From Pseudoalteromonas rubra (GTDB lineage Bacteria; Pseudomonadota; Gammaproteobacteria; Enterobacterales; Alteromonadaceae): a stretch of DNA of 64,000 nt. Position 1 is the first letter of the stretch. Each line of letters opens with the position of its first letter. Under the pieces are notes generated by a model. It was given only the letters and a program-made list of their open reading frames with translations. It was not told the DNA's origin and made no database searches. Location of the stretch: positions 1 through 64,000 of the forward strand of contig NZ_AHCD03000034.1 in NCBI RefSeq assembly GCF_000238295.3. The letters run 5' to 3'. Positions 43,250 through 50,627 of the stretch are shown here, piece after piece. The position numbers were made by a program, and so were the translations under genes.

Positions 43250-44581
43250 ATGCAACATAAAATTCTCGTCATTGATGACAATACAGATGTCATAAAAGCG
43301 CTTAAGATTCTTTTTTTAATAAATGACATCGACTGCGAAGGTGCCAGTTCGCCTGAACAAGGGCTAGCAATGCTGCAATCCCAGGATTACGACTTAGTGA
43401 TCCAGGATATGAACTTTACCAGTGACACCACCTCCGGCGAAGAGGGTAAAGCCCTGTACCACCAGATCCGAACACTCAACCCGGATCTGCCCATTATTCT
43501 GCTGACCGCCTGGGCCCAGCTGGAAATGGCGGTGGAGTTAATTAAGCACGGTGCCGCAGATTATATCGCCAAGCCCTGGCAGGATGATAAATTGCTCAGT
43601 TCGGTCAATAACCTGCTGGAGATGTATCAGCTGCAACAGTCCCAGACACGCAGCAACAAGCAGTTCAAGCTCAAACGAGATAAGCTGAACGCACACTATG
43701 ACCTCAGCGGTCTGATCTTTGCCGATCAGGCTATGCTGTCACTGCTTGAAACGGCAACACAGGTGGCCTACTCCGACGCGCAAGTGTTAATCACCGGTCC
43801 CAACGGAGCGGGTAAAGAGAAAATTGCAGAACTCCTGGTTGCTAACAGTGCCTACCGGGACAAGCCCTTTATTCGCGTCAATGCCGGTGCACTGCCTGCT
43901 GAACTGATTGAAGCTGAGCTGTTTGGAGTAGTCAGCGGCGCGTATACCGGGGCCACGAAAAGTCGTGAAGGCCGGTTTTCTGCCGCAGATGGGGGCACTC
44001 TGTTCCTTGATGAAATTGGCAATCTGCCACTGACAGGCCAGCAAAAACTACTCAGGGTGCTGCAAACCGGCGAGTTCGAAGCCGTTGGCAGCAGTAAAAC
44101 CCAGCGGGTTAAAGTCAGAGTGATCAGCGCAACCAATGCCAACCTCAATGAAGCCATAGCGCGAGGCACATTCAGGCAAGATTTATACTATCGGCTCAAT
44201 ATGATTGAACTGCGCTTGCCACCACTGGCAGAGCGCCCTGACGACATCATTCCACTTGCACAACACTTTTTGGCCACAGATAAAGTACTCAGTGAAGGTG
44301 CCCAGCGTTTGCTCAAGCGCTACAGCTGGCCGGGCAACGTTCGCGAGCTGCAAAATGTCATAGGTCGGGCAGAGCTGCTTGCCAGTGGACAACAGATTGA
44401 GGCCGCAGATCTGGGCCTGAGCACTTCAGCCTCAACTATGGTCAATCACGAATTTAGCATCGAAGATATAACTCAGGCGCTGGACAAACACCAGGGTAAC
44501 GTCACCCATGCGGCAAAAAGTCTGGGGTTGAGTCGTCAGGCCATGTACCGCCGTATGGACAAGTTCGGGATCAAGCGATGA
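43250..44581 (+). CDS. Sigma-54-dependent response regulator (NtrC family)
   Basis: This 443-residue regulator has a receiver domain (phospho-acceptor Asp53, LVIQDMNF), an AAA+ domain with Walker A GPNGAGKE, Walker B GGTLFLDEIGN and the sigma-54-contact loop, which here reads GAYTGA instead of GAFTGA, and a Fis-type helix-turn-helix at the C-terminus (NVTHAAKSLGLSRQAMYRRM). It should bind the TGTCCG cluster and activate the 38562 promoter when phosphorylated by the kinase encoded next. The kinase gene overlaps its stop by 4 bp. Confidence 0.92.
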   Translation: MQHKILVIDDNTDVIKALKILFLINDIDCEGASSPEQGLAMLQSQDYDLVIQDMNFTSDTTSGEEGKALYHQIRTLNPDLPIILLTAWAQLEMAVELIKHGAADYIAKPWQDDKLLSSVNNLLEMYQLQQSQTRSNKQFKLKRDKLNAHYDLSGLIFADQAMLSLLETATQVAYSDAQVLITGPNGAGKEKIAELLVANSAYRDKPFIRVNAGALPAELIEAELFGVVSGAYTGATKSREGRFSAADGGTLFLDEIGNLPLTGQQKLLRVLQTGEFEAVGSSKTQRVKVRVISATNANLNEAIARGTFRQDLYYRLNMIELRLPPLAERPDDIIPLAQHFLATDKVLSEGAQRLLKRYSWPGNVRELQNVIGRAELLASGQQIEAADLGLSTSASTMVNHEFSIEDITQALDKHQGNVTHAAKSLGLSRQAMYRRMDKFGIKR

Positions 44582-45912
44582 GCACGTCCTCACATTGGTC
44601 TTTTTCAGGCAGAATATTGCTCAGCAGTGGTTGTGTGCTGACGTGTGCACTGCTTGCACTCGCCATTGCGCTGCACCATCAGGTTCCGGTGCTCTTTGCC
44701 TGCTCAGTGATCCTGTTAGTGTCATTAATGATGTTGTTTTTGCTGCTGGGCCATTATACCAGACGTCGCCAGCGCATACTGGCCACGCTGGAAGATGGGA
44801 TCAAAAGTATCAAGGATGGCGATCTGTCACTGCGCATTTCACCGACTCCGGATCCTGATTTGGCTAGGCTGATTGACTTATATAACCAGCTCACCACAAA
44901 CCTCAAGCAACAAAAACAAAAGCTAAATCAAAAAGAACTGGTACTGGACAGCATAGTTCAGGCCTCCCCTATGGCAACCTTGTTACTTGATAAACAGCGT
45001 CACATTGTTTATCACAATGCTGCTGCTCGCCAGCTATTGAAAAAACAACCAGGCGCACTCACAGGCAGTTCACTGGAAGTCGCGTGCGATGACTTGCCGT
45101 CAGCGCTGGCTCAGGCACTCAATAGCGGATATACCGGCATGCTGAGTTTCGAGCAACAGGAACAAAAACATACCTATTACCTTGGAGTTGAACCTGTCAC
45201 GCTGAACTATCAACCACATAGTCTGGTTATTTGCAAAAACGTCTCTGCAGAACAAAATCGCGAAGAGATCATGCTATGGAAAAATGCCATTCGTCTGATC
45301 AGCCACGAATTGAATAACTCGCTGGCACCGATCCAGTCGCTGACTGGCTCGGCACAAACCATGCTGAGCCAGCAAAAGCACCTTGAGCTGCTGCCAGACA
45401 TGCTGGATACCGTCTCACAACGCGCTCACAACCTCAGCGAGTTTATCCAGCGTTATGCTGAATATGCGCGTTTGCCAGCGCCCAGTTGCGCAGCCCATGC
45501 GATTGCACCGCTACTCGAACGTCTGCAGGCTCTCTATCCTTTTACTTTGCTGGGGACGGTTCCTGCGGACACCGGCTACTTCGATGTTGCGCAAGTTGAA
45601 CAGGTTTTACTGAATTTGCTCAAAAATGCCCATGAATCTGGGAGTGACAAGGCTGAGATCTCTGTAAGAGTGGTTCAATCCCAAACACGCCTGAGGTTTG
45701 CCGTTGTCGATCGAGGCTCTGGGATCCTGCCAGGTAATTTACATCAGGCACTGCAACCTTTTTACTCAACCAAAGCACAAGGAACCGGGCTGGGTTTAAG
45801 CCTGTGTCATGACATCATCACAGCCCACCAGGGTCAGTTGAGGTTGCGCAACCGAGAAAAGGGTGGCCTGATGGTAGAATTCGATTTACCTTTAGGGGAA
45901 AACACCCACTAA
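44578..45912 (+). CDS. Sensor histidine kinase, NtrY/AtoS-like
   Basis: A 444-residue membrane kinase with two N-terminal helices (about residues 12-31 and 36-58) and almost no periplasmic loop, a HAMP-like linker, a PAS-like domain (about 120-220), and a catalytic core with the H box SHELNNSLAP (His243), N box LLKNAHES and G boxes DRGSGIL and GTGLGLSL. The tiny periplasmic part implies sensing within the membrane or cytoplasm, perhaps of the transporter state. It is coupled to the regulator by an ATGA overlap. Confidence 0.9.
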   Translation: MSTSSHWSFSGRILLSSGCVLTCALLALAIALHHQVPVLFACSVILLVSLMMLFLLLGHYTRRRQRILATLEDGIKSIKDGDLSLRISPTPDPDLARLIDLYNQLTTNLKQQKQKLNQKELVLDSIVQASPMATLLLDKQRHIVYHNAAARQLLKKQPGALTGSSLEVACDDLPSALAQALNSGYTGMLSFEQQEQKHTYYLGVEPVTLNYQPHSLVICKNVSAEQNREEIMLWKNAIRLISHELNNSLAPIQSLTGSAQTMLSQQKHLELLPDMLDTVSQRAHNLSEFIQRYAEYARLPAPSCAAHAIAPLLERLQALYPFTLLGTVPADTGYFDVAQVEQVLLNLLKNAHESGSDKAEISVRVVQSQTRLRFAVVDRGSGILPGNLHQALQPFYSTKAQGTGLGLSLCHDIITAHQGQLRLRNREKGGLMVEFDLPLGENTH

Positions 45913-45929
45913 CCTAAATAGGACAAGGA

Positions 45930-47024
45930 ATGACTGTTCACTCACCTCTGCTTTGTAGCCTGCTGCTTGGAACCCTGGTACTCAGTGGCTGCAAAACACG
46001 CTCTCCAACCCCTCAAGCCCCGAAAGAAAGCGTATTGCCTTGCTGGGTTCAGACTCCAAAACAAGCCAATCAACTTGGCTTTGTCGGCACTGCAGCCCCA
46101 TTCAGTGCGATCCCCAATGGTTCGGAGCTGGCCAGTCGCACCCGGGCACTGAAAAAACTGGCGGCCTACCACAATATTCGATTGCAACGCCGTGATATGC
46201 AAAACGTCACACATGACCAACCCACTCAAGTTTTATCCTCAGGCCACACTGTTTATTACTCCACGCCCTTTAATACCGAAGATACACAATACAGTTATGT
46301 CAGCTTTGAGCCACTGAAAACCAGTGCCACCTGTGCTGTTCGCCAATGTGATTTTGTGCAGTGTCAGCCTGCCTGGCTATGCGACAATGATACGCACAGG
46401 CAGGTCCTGGGTGTCAGTTACTATACCGCGTCGCCGCATGAGCAGCTCCAGATTAGCGAACGCAACGCAATGACAGTCGCAAGCTTTCTGATGCAGGCCC
46501 AGGTCAATGCCACAGAATACCTAAAACAGCGGGCTGTCAGCCGTGAAGGTAACGTACATCATGAAGTGAACTACAATCGCAACGGTGAAGTCGATGCCCT
46601 GGGCACGCCCACGCATCTGGCTTTACATCAAAGCTGTCAGTATGGCTCAACGCTGATAGGCCAGTATAAGCCCGCAGACCAGGCTGTAATCAATACGCCA
46701 GTGCTGCCAGATATTAACGACATGACGCAACAGGGCAAGCTTGTATTGGGGGCCTTTGGCGAAGATGGCACTATGACCTCAGATAACCTGCTCAGCACAG
46801 CCATCAGACTCGCCATTCAGGATGCGTTGATCGAGCTTGCAAAGAACAAAGGGATCACGATTGAGACGCAGGTTGAAGTAACACAACACAAAGGGCACTA
46901 CCTGCTCGAAAGCAGCGAGTTTACCATTAACGAACATGTCAGCGGTGAGTTGATTGACCTGAAAATTCAGTACAAAAATGACGTGCCGGTGATTTATGTC
47001 TGGTTATTGGAAATAATTAATTAA
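45930..47024 (+). CDS. LPP20-like lipoprotein, 364 aa
   Basis: A lipoprotein (lipobox LSGC, Cys21) whose early mature part (PCWVQTPKQANQLGFVGTA followed by a helical segment) resembles the LPP20/flagellar-assembly FlgP type of fold. A second similar unit may begin near KLVLGAFGEDG. Function is unknown. It follows the kinase gene by 17 bp with AGGACAAGGA before the ATG, so it belongs to the signalling operon and could be an envelope component of the export system or its sensor. It is convergent with the tRNA array. Confidence 0.65.
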   Translation: MTVHSPLLCSLLLGTLVLSGCKTRSPTPQAPKESVLPCWVQTPKQANQLGFVGTAAPFSAIPNGSELASRTRALKKLAAYHNIRLQRRDMQNVTHDQPTQVLSSGHTVYYSTPFNTEDTQYSYVSFEPLKTSATCAVRQCDFVQCQPAWLCDNDTHRQVLGVSYYTASPHEQLQISERNAMTVASFLMQAQVNATEYLKQRAVSREGNVHHEVNYNRNGEVDALGTPTHLALHQSCQYGSTLIGQYKPADQAVINTPVLPDINDMTQQGKLVLGAFGEDGTMTSDNLLSTAIRLAIQDALIELAKNKGITIETQVEVTQHKGHYLLESSEFTINEHVSGELIDLKIQYKNDVPVIYVWLLEIIN

Positions 47025-47042
47025 GAAGATTTGATAAGGAAA

Positions 47043-47116
47043 TGGAGGCGGAACCCGGAGTCGAACCGAGGTAGACGGATTTGCAATCCGCTGCATGGCC
47101 ACTCTGCCATTCCGCC
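47043..47116 (-). tRNA. tRNA-Cys (GCA)
   Basis: 74 nt with encoded CCA; acceptor GGCGGAA/TTCCGCC, anticodon GCA in a TTGCAAA loop, T arm GGTTCGACTCC. It is the last tRNA of the array. Confidence 0.96.
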
Positions 47117-47149
47117 GCATTGTATTGATACTTAATGTATCAGAAAGAT

Positions 47150-47225
47150 TGGAGCGAGTAACGAGGTTCGAACTCGTGACCTCAACCTTGGCAAGGTTGC
47201 GCTCTACCAGCTGAGCTATACTCGC
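47150..47225 (-). tRNA. tRNA-Gly (GCC)
   Basis: 76 nt with encoded CCA; acceptor GCGAGTA/TACTCGC, anticodon GCC in TTGCCAA, T arm GAGTTCGAACCTC. Confidence 0.96.
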
Positions 47226-47307
47226 GTTCCAGTAGCTCTTAACTTATTGGTAGTAATGCAGTGTGCATCTTTCTATTAACCCAATTAAGTTAAAGTGCTC
47301 TAAACAA

Positions 47308-47394
47308 TGGTGCCCGGGGCCGGACTTGAACCGGCACGCTGTTACCAGCGAGGGATTTTAAATCCCTTGTGTCTACCAATTCCACCACCCGGGC
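47308..47394 (-). tRNA. tRNA-Leu (UAA)
   Basis: 87 nt with encoded CCA; acceptor GCCCGGG/CCCGGGC, anticodon TAA, long variable arm CTCGCTGGTAACAGCG. Confidence 0.96.
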
Positions 47395-47426
47395 ATCGGG
47401 TTTGCTAGAGCATTCATTGTTTAAAT

Positions 47427-47502
47427 TGGAGCGAGTAACGAGGTTCGAACTCGTGACCTCAACCTTGGCAAGGTTGCGCTCTACCAGCTGAGCTATACTC
47501 GC
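47427..47502 (-). tRNA. tRNA-Gly (GCC)
   Basis: Identical in sequence to the Gly gene at 47150 and exactly 277 bp from it. Confidence 0.96.
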
Positions 47503-47584
47503 GTTCCAGTAGCTCTTAACTTATTGGTAGTAATGCAGTGTGCATCTTTCTATTAACCCAATTAAGTTAAAGTGCTCTAAACAA

Positions 47585-47671
47585 TGGTGCCCGGGGCCGG
47601 ACTTGAACCGGCACGCTGTTACCAGCGAGGGATTTTAAATCCCTTGTGTCTACCAATTCCACCACCCGGGC
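47585..47671 (-). tRNA. tRNA-Leu (UAA)
   Basis: Identical to the Leu gene at 47308, 277 bp away. Confidence 0.96.
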
Positions 47672-47703
47672 ATCGGGTTTGCTAGAGCATTCATTGTTTA
47701 AAT

Positions 47704-47779
47704 TGGAGCGAGTAACGAGGTTCGAACTCGTGACCTCAACCTTGGCAAGGTTGCGCTCTACCAGCTGAGCTATACTCGC
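47704..47779 (-). tRNA. tRNA-Gly (GCC)
   Basis: Identical to the Gly gene at 47150; third Gly in a run of 277-bp units. Confidence 0.96.
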
Positions 47780-47861
47780 GTTCCAGTAGCTCTTAACTTA
47801 TTGGTAGTAATGCAGTGTGCATCTTTCTATTAACCCAATTAAGTTAAAGTGCTCTAAACAA

Positions 47862-47948
47862 TGGTGCCCGGGGCCGGACTTGAACCGGCACGCTGTTACC
47901 AGCGAGGGATTTTAAATCCCTTGTGTCTACCAATTCCACCACCCGGGC
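47862..47948 (-). tRNA. tRNA-Leu (UAA)
   Basis: Identical to the Leu gene at 47308, in the 277-bp repeat. Confidence 0.96.
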
Positions 47949-47980
47949 ATCGGGTTTGCTAGAGCATTCATTGTTTAAAT

Positions 47981-48056
47981 TGGAGCGAGTAACGAGGTTC
48001 GAACTCGTGACCTCAACCTTGGCAAGGTTGCGCTCTACCAGCTGAGCTATACTCGC
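47981..48056 (-). tRNA. tRNA-Gly (GCC)
   Basis: Identical to the other Gly copies. Its 5' flank differs from the usual spacer and carries the Gly fragment at 48098-48139, like the first gene of the array. Confidence 0.96.
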
Positions 48057-48097
48057 GTTCCATATTGCTTTTTAACTGAGTGGATAAATACAAGAAG

Positions 48098-48139
48098 CAA
48101 GGTTGCGTCTTTTCATTCATCCAGCTGAGCTATACTCGC
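48098..48139 (-). pseudogene. Partial tRNA-Gly (5' half with altered D-loop region), internal copy
   Basis: On the minus strand it reproduces the acceptor 5' strand, D-stem start (GCTCAGCTGGAT) and anticodon-stem 5' strand (GCAACCTTG) of tRNA-Gly, but an AATGAAAAGAC-like insert replaces the TAGAGC segment and everything after the anticodon stem is missing. It differs from the copy at 49813-49854 at one base only. Confidence 0.8.
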
Positions 48140-48246
48140 GTTCCATATGCTTTTTTGATTAGTTTTGAACTAATACTTAGCATTTTATTTTCGCTACTTT
48201 AACTTAATCTTACTGTCATATCAAGCGATTAAGCTGTAAGTAACAA

Positions 48247-48333
48247 TGGTGCCCGGGGCCGGACTTGAACCGGCACGCTGTTACCAGCGAGGGATTTTAA
48301 ATCCCTTGTGTCTACCAATTCCACCACCCGGGC
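48247..48333 (-). tRNA. tRNA-Leu (UAA)
   Basis: Identical to the other Leu copies; it ends the promoter-proximal block, with a unique 100-bp spacer (about 48140-48246) downstream of it. Confidence 0.96.
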
Positions 48334-48365
48334 ATCGGGTTTGCTAGAGCATTCATTGTTTAAAT

Positions 48366-48441
48366 TGGAGCGAGTAACGAGGTTCGAACTCGTGACCTCA
48401 ACCTTGGCAAGGTTGCGCTCTACCAGCTGAGCTATACTCGC
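48366..48441 (-). tRNA. tRNA-Gly (GCC)
   Basis: Identical to the other Gly copies. Confidence 0.96.
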
Positions 48442-48523
48442 GTTCCAGTAGCTCTTAACTTATTGGTAGTAATGCAGTGTGCATCTTTCTATTAACCCAA
48501 TTAAGTTAAAGTGCTCTAAACAA

Positions 48524-48610
48524 TGGTGCCCGGGGCCGGACTTGAACCGGCACGCTGTTACCAGCGAGGGATTTTAAATCCCTTGTGTCTACCAATTCCA
48601 CCACCCGGGC
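48524..48610 (-). tRNA. tRNA-Leu (UAA)
   Basis: Identical in its body to the other Leu copies; here the upstream neighbour is Cys and the 5' spacer is different (CTTTCGCATG type). Confidence 0.96.
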
Positions 48611-48647
48611 ATCGGGCTGCTTTCGCATGTGGAGTTTGTTGAGAAAA

Positions 48648-48721
48648 TGGAGGCGGAACCCGGAGTCGAACCGAGGTAGACGGATTTGCAATCCGCTGCA
48701 TGGCCACTCTGCCATTCCGCC
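48648..48721 (-). tRNA. tRNA-Cys (GCA)
   Basis: Same sequence as the Cys gene at 47043; its 5' spacer is unique within the array. Confidence 0.96.
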
Positions 48722-48753
48722 ACACTAACCTGACCAAGTCAGACAAGAGAATT

Positions 48754-48829
48754 TGGAGCGAGTAACGAGGTTCGAACTCGTGACCTCAACCTTGGCAAGG
48801 TTGCGCTCTACCAGCTGAGCTATACTCGC
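48754..48829 (-). tRNA. tRNA-Gly (GCC)
   Basis: Identical to the other Gly copies; part of a Gly-Cys-Leu-type unit of 388 bp. Confidence 0.96.
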
Positions 48830-48911
48830 GTTCCAGTAGCTCTTAACTTATTGGTAGTAATGCAGTGTGCATCTTTCTATTAACCCAATTAAGTTAAAGT
48901 GCTCTAAACAA

Positions 48912-48998
48912 TGGTGCCCGGGGCCGGACTTGAACCGGCACGCTGTTACCAGCGAGGGATTTTAAATCCCTTGTGTCTACCAATTCCACCACCCGGGC
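48912..48998 (-). tRNA. tRNA-Leu (UAA)
   Basis: Identical to the other Leu copies. Confidence 0.96.
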
Positions 48999-49035
48999 AT
49001 CGGGCTGCTTTCGCATGTGGAGTTTGTTGAGAAAA

Positions 49036-49109
49036 TGGAGGCGGAACCCGGAGTCGAACCGAGGTAGACGGATTTGCAATCCGCTGCATGGCCACTCTGC
49101 CATTCCGCC
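49036..49109 (-). tRNA. tRNA-Cys (GCA)
   Basis: Same sequence as the Cys gene at 47043, and shares its 33-bp spacer to the neighbouring Gly gene. Confidence 0.96.
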
Positions 49110-49142
49110 GCATTGTATTGATACTTAATGTATCAGAAAGAT

Positions 49143-49218
49143 TGGAGCGAGTAACGAGGTTCGAACTCGTGACCTCAACCTTGGCAAGGTTGCGCTCTAC
49201 CAGCTGAGCTATACTCGC
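49143..49218 (-). tRNA. tRNA-Gly (GCC)
   Basis: Identical to the other Gly copies. Confidence 0.96.
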
Positions 49219-49300
49219 GTTCCAGTAGCTCTTAACTTATTGGTAGTAATGCAGTGTGCATCTTTCTATTAACCCAATTAAGTTAAAGTGCTCTAAACAA

Positions 49301-49387
49301 TGGTGCCCGGGGCCGGACTTGAACCGGCACGCTGTTACCAGCGAGGGATTTTAAATCCCTTGTGTCTACCAATTCCACCACCCGGGC
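49301..49387 (-). tRNA. tRNA-Leu (UAA)
   Basis: Identical to the other Leu copies. Confidence 0.96.
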
Positions 49388-49419
49388 ATCGGGTTTGCTA
49401 GAGCATTCATTGTTTAAAT

Positions 49420-49495
49420 TGGAGCGAGTAACGAGGTTCGAACTCGTGACCTCAACCTTGGCAAGGTTGCGCTCTACCAGCTGAGCTATACTCGC
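49420..49495 (-). tRNA. tRNA-Gly (GCC)
   Basis: Identical to the other Gly copies, 277 bp from both neighbours. Confidence 0.96.
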
Positions 49496-49577
49496 GTTCC
49501 AGTAGCTCTTAACTTATTGGTAGTAATGCAGTGTGCATCTTTCTATTAACCCAATTAAGTTAAAGTGCTCTAAACAA

Positions 49578-49664
49578 TGGTGCCCGGGGCCGGACTTGAA
49601 CCGGCACGCTGTTACCAGCGAGGGATTTTAAATCCCTTGTGTCTACCAATTCCACCACCCGGGC
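49578..49664 (-). tRNA. tRNA-Leu (UAA)
   Basis: Identical to the other Leu copies. Confidence 0.96.
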
Positions 49665-49696
49665 ATCGGGTTTGCTAGAGCATTCATTGTTTAAAT

Positions 49697-49772
49697 TGGA
49701 GCGAGTAACGAGGTTCGAACTCGTGACCTCAACCTTGGCAAGGTTGCGCTCTACCAGCTGAGCTATACTCGC
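49697..49772 (-). tRNA. tRNA-Gly (GCC), first gene of the array
   Basis: Identical in body to the other Gly copies. Its 5' flank (GGAGT before the mature end) differs from the common GGAAC and leads to the leader fragment at 49813. Confidence 0.96.
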
Positions 49773-49812
49773 ACTCCAGAAGCTTTTTAACTTAGTGAGT
49801 AAATGTAAGATA

Positions 49813-49854
49813 CAAGGTTGCGTCTTTTCATTTATCCAGCTGAGCTATACTCGC
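49813..49854 (-). pseudogene. Partial tRNA-Gly in the array leader
   Basis: A 42-nt tRNA-Gly 5' fragment of the same design as 48098-48139, lying between the array promoter and the first tRNA gene. It would form part of the primary transcript. The fragment is better conserved between the two copies than the bases flanking it. Confidence 0.8.
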
Positions 49855-49939
49855 GTTCCATACAAGTTCAATGCTTTCAGTGAATTGAAGCGTTTTGAAC
49901 TTCTCTTTTTGTTAGGCTGTTGCCTCTCAACACGGACGC

Positions 49940-49967
49940 ATTCTACAGAAGTTCCGGGAGGCGTCAA
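49940..49967 (-). promoter_or_regulatory. Promoter of the tRNA array
   Basis: On the minus strand, TTGACG (49962-49967), a 16-bp spacer and TAGAAT (49940-49945) are followed by the GC-rich discriminator GCGTCCG, a layout typical of stringently controlled stable-RNA promoters. It lies between pgsA and the first array element. Confidence 0.75.
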
Positions 49968-50038
49968 CATAAAAAATGAAGCTTTTTAATCGTTTGCTTA
50001 TTTTTTATCTAAAACGCTTTGTATTCAGCCAACCTAAA

Positions 50039-50584
50039 CTAAGATTTAATCAATTCCGTACGGGCAGCATAGAAATATTGCACCATAGACACCACAGTTA
50101 GCAAAGTTGCAATGGCTAACAATGCATAACTCAATGTCACCATCCAGGGAGCAAACTGCCAGATCAGACCAATAATGGCCAACATTTGTGCTGCCGTTTT
50201 AAACTTACCTAAAGAAGATACCGCCACATGACCGCGCTTGCCCTGCTCTGCCATCCATTCCCTCAAAGCAGAGATAACAATTTCACGACTAATAATGACA
50301 ATGGTAGCAATCGTCATAAACATGTTCTGATAATGCGTTGCTAATACGACCAGCGCTACACTGACCATCACTTTGTCAGCAACGGGGTCCAGAAACGCGC
50401 CAAATGGCGTTGATTGTTCCAGCTTGCGTGCCAGATAGCCATCGAGAATGTCTGTCACTGATGCCAGCCAGAAGATAAAAGCGGCAGCAAAAAACGCCCA
50501 TGAATAAGGCAAGTAAAAGACCACTGCGAAAACAGGAATAAGTAACAACCTAAATGTTGTGAGCGTGTTTGGAATGTTCCACAT
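50039..50584 (-). CDS. pgsA: CDP-diacylglycerol-glycerol-3-phosphate 3-phosphatidyltransferase
   Basis: This roughly 181-residue inner-membrane enzyme makes phosphatidylglycerophosphate, the first committed step toward phosphatidylglycerol and cardiolipin. The CDP-alcohol phosphotransferase signature DG-x2-AR-x8-G-x3-D-x3-D is complete (around residues 46-68). The start at 50584 (MWNIPNTLTTFR) matches family proteins; a longer frame to 50641 overlaps the uvrC end. It is the last protein gene of the uvrY-uvrC-pgsA run that precedes Gly/Cys/Leu tRNA genes, as in E. coli. Confidence 0.94.
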   Translation of the reverse strand: MWNIPNTLTTFRLLLIPVFAVVFYLPYSWAFFAAAFIFWLASVTDILDGYLARKLEQSTPFGAFLDPVADKVMVSVALVVLATHYQNMFMTIATIVIISREIVISALREWMAEQGKRGHVAVSSLGKFKTAAQMLAIIGLIWQFAPWMVTLSYALLAIATLLTVVSMVQYFYAARTELIKS

Positions 50585-50627
50585 AACTACTAAGAGAGAC
50601 TCTTTTTTACTATGTTCGCATGAACGC

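Larger units (their letters stand above)
47043..49854 (-). repeat. Amplified tRNA array: 20 tRNA genes in tandem repeats
   Basis: Nine tRNA-Gly(GCC), eight tRNA-Leu(UAA) and three tRNA-Cys(GCA) genes lie in one direction with near-identical spacers. A Gly-Leu unit repeats every 277 bp; where Cys is included the period is 388-389 bp. A second level of duplication is visible: a Gly-like 42-nt fragment with its flank precedes the Gly genes at 47981 and 49697, marking two former array starts. The order from the promoter is Gly-Leu-Gly-Leu-Gly-Cys-Leu-Gly-Cys-Leu-Gly-Leu-Gly-Leu-Gly-Leu-Gly-Leu-Gly-Cys, with the internal fragment after the twelfth gene. Confidence 0.95.

Noticed and set aside
48506..49103. 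Two identical 69-residue reading frames (48506-48715 and 48894-49103) containing VVELVDTRDLKSL
   Set aside because: They are the translated tRNA-Cys and tRNA-Leu genes and their spacer. This peptide type is a well-known false gene over tRNA-Leu.
47043..49854. CRISPR array, because of regular repeats
   Set aside because: The repeats are 277-389 bp long and are tRNA genes with spacers, not short repeats with unique spacers.
49795..49989. 64-residue frame on the plus strand over the array leader
   Set aside because: It runs antisense over the tRNA fragment and array promoter, with no ribosome site or family resemblance.
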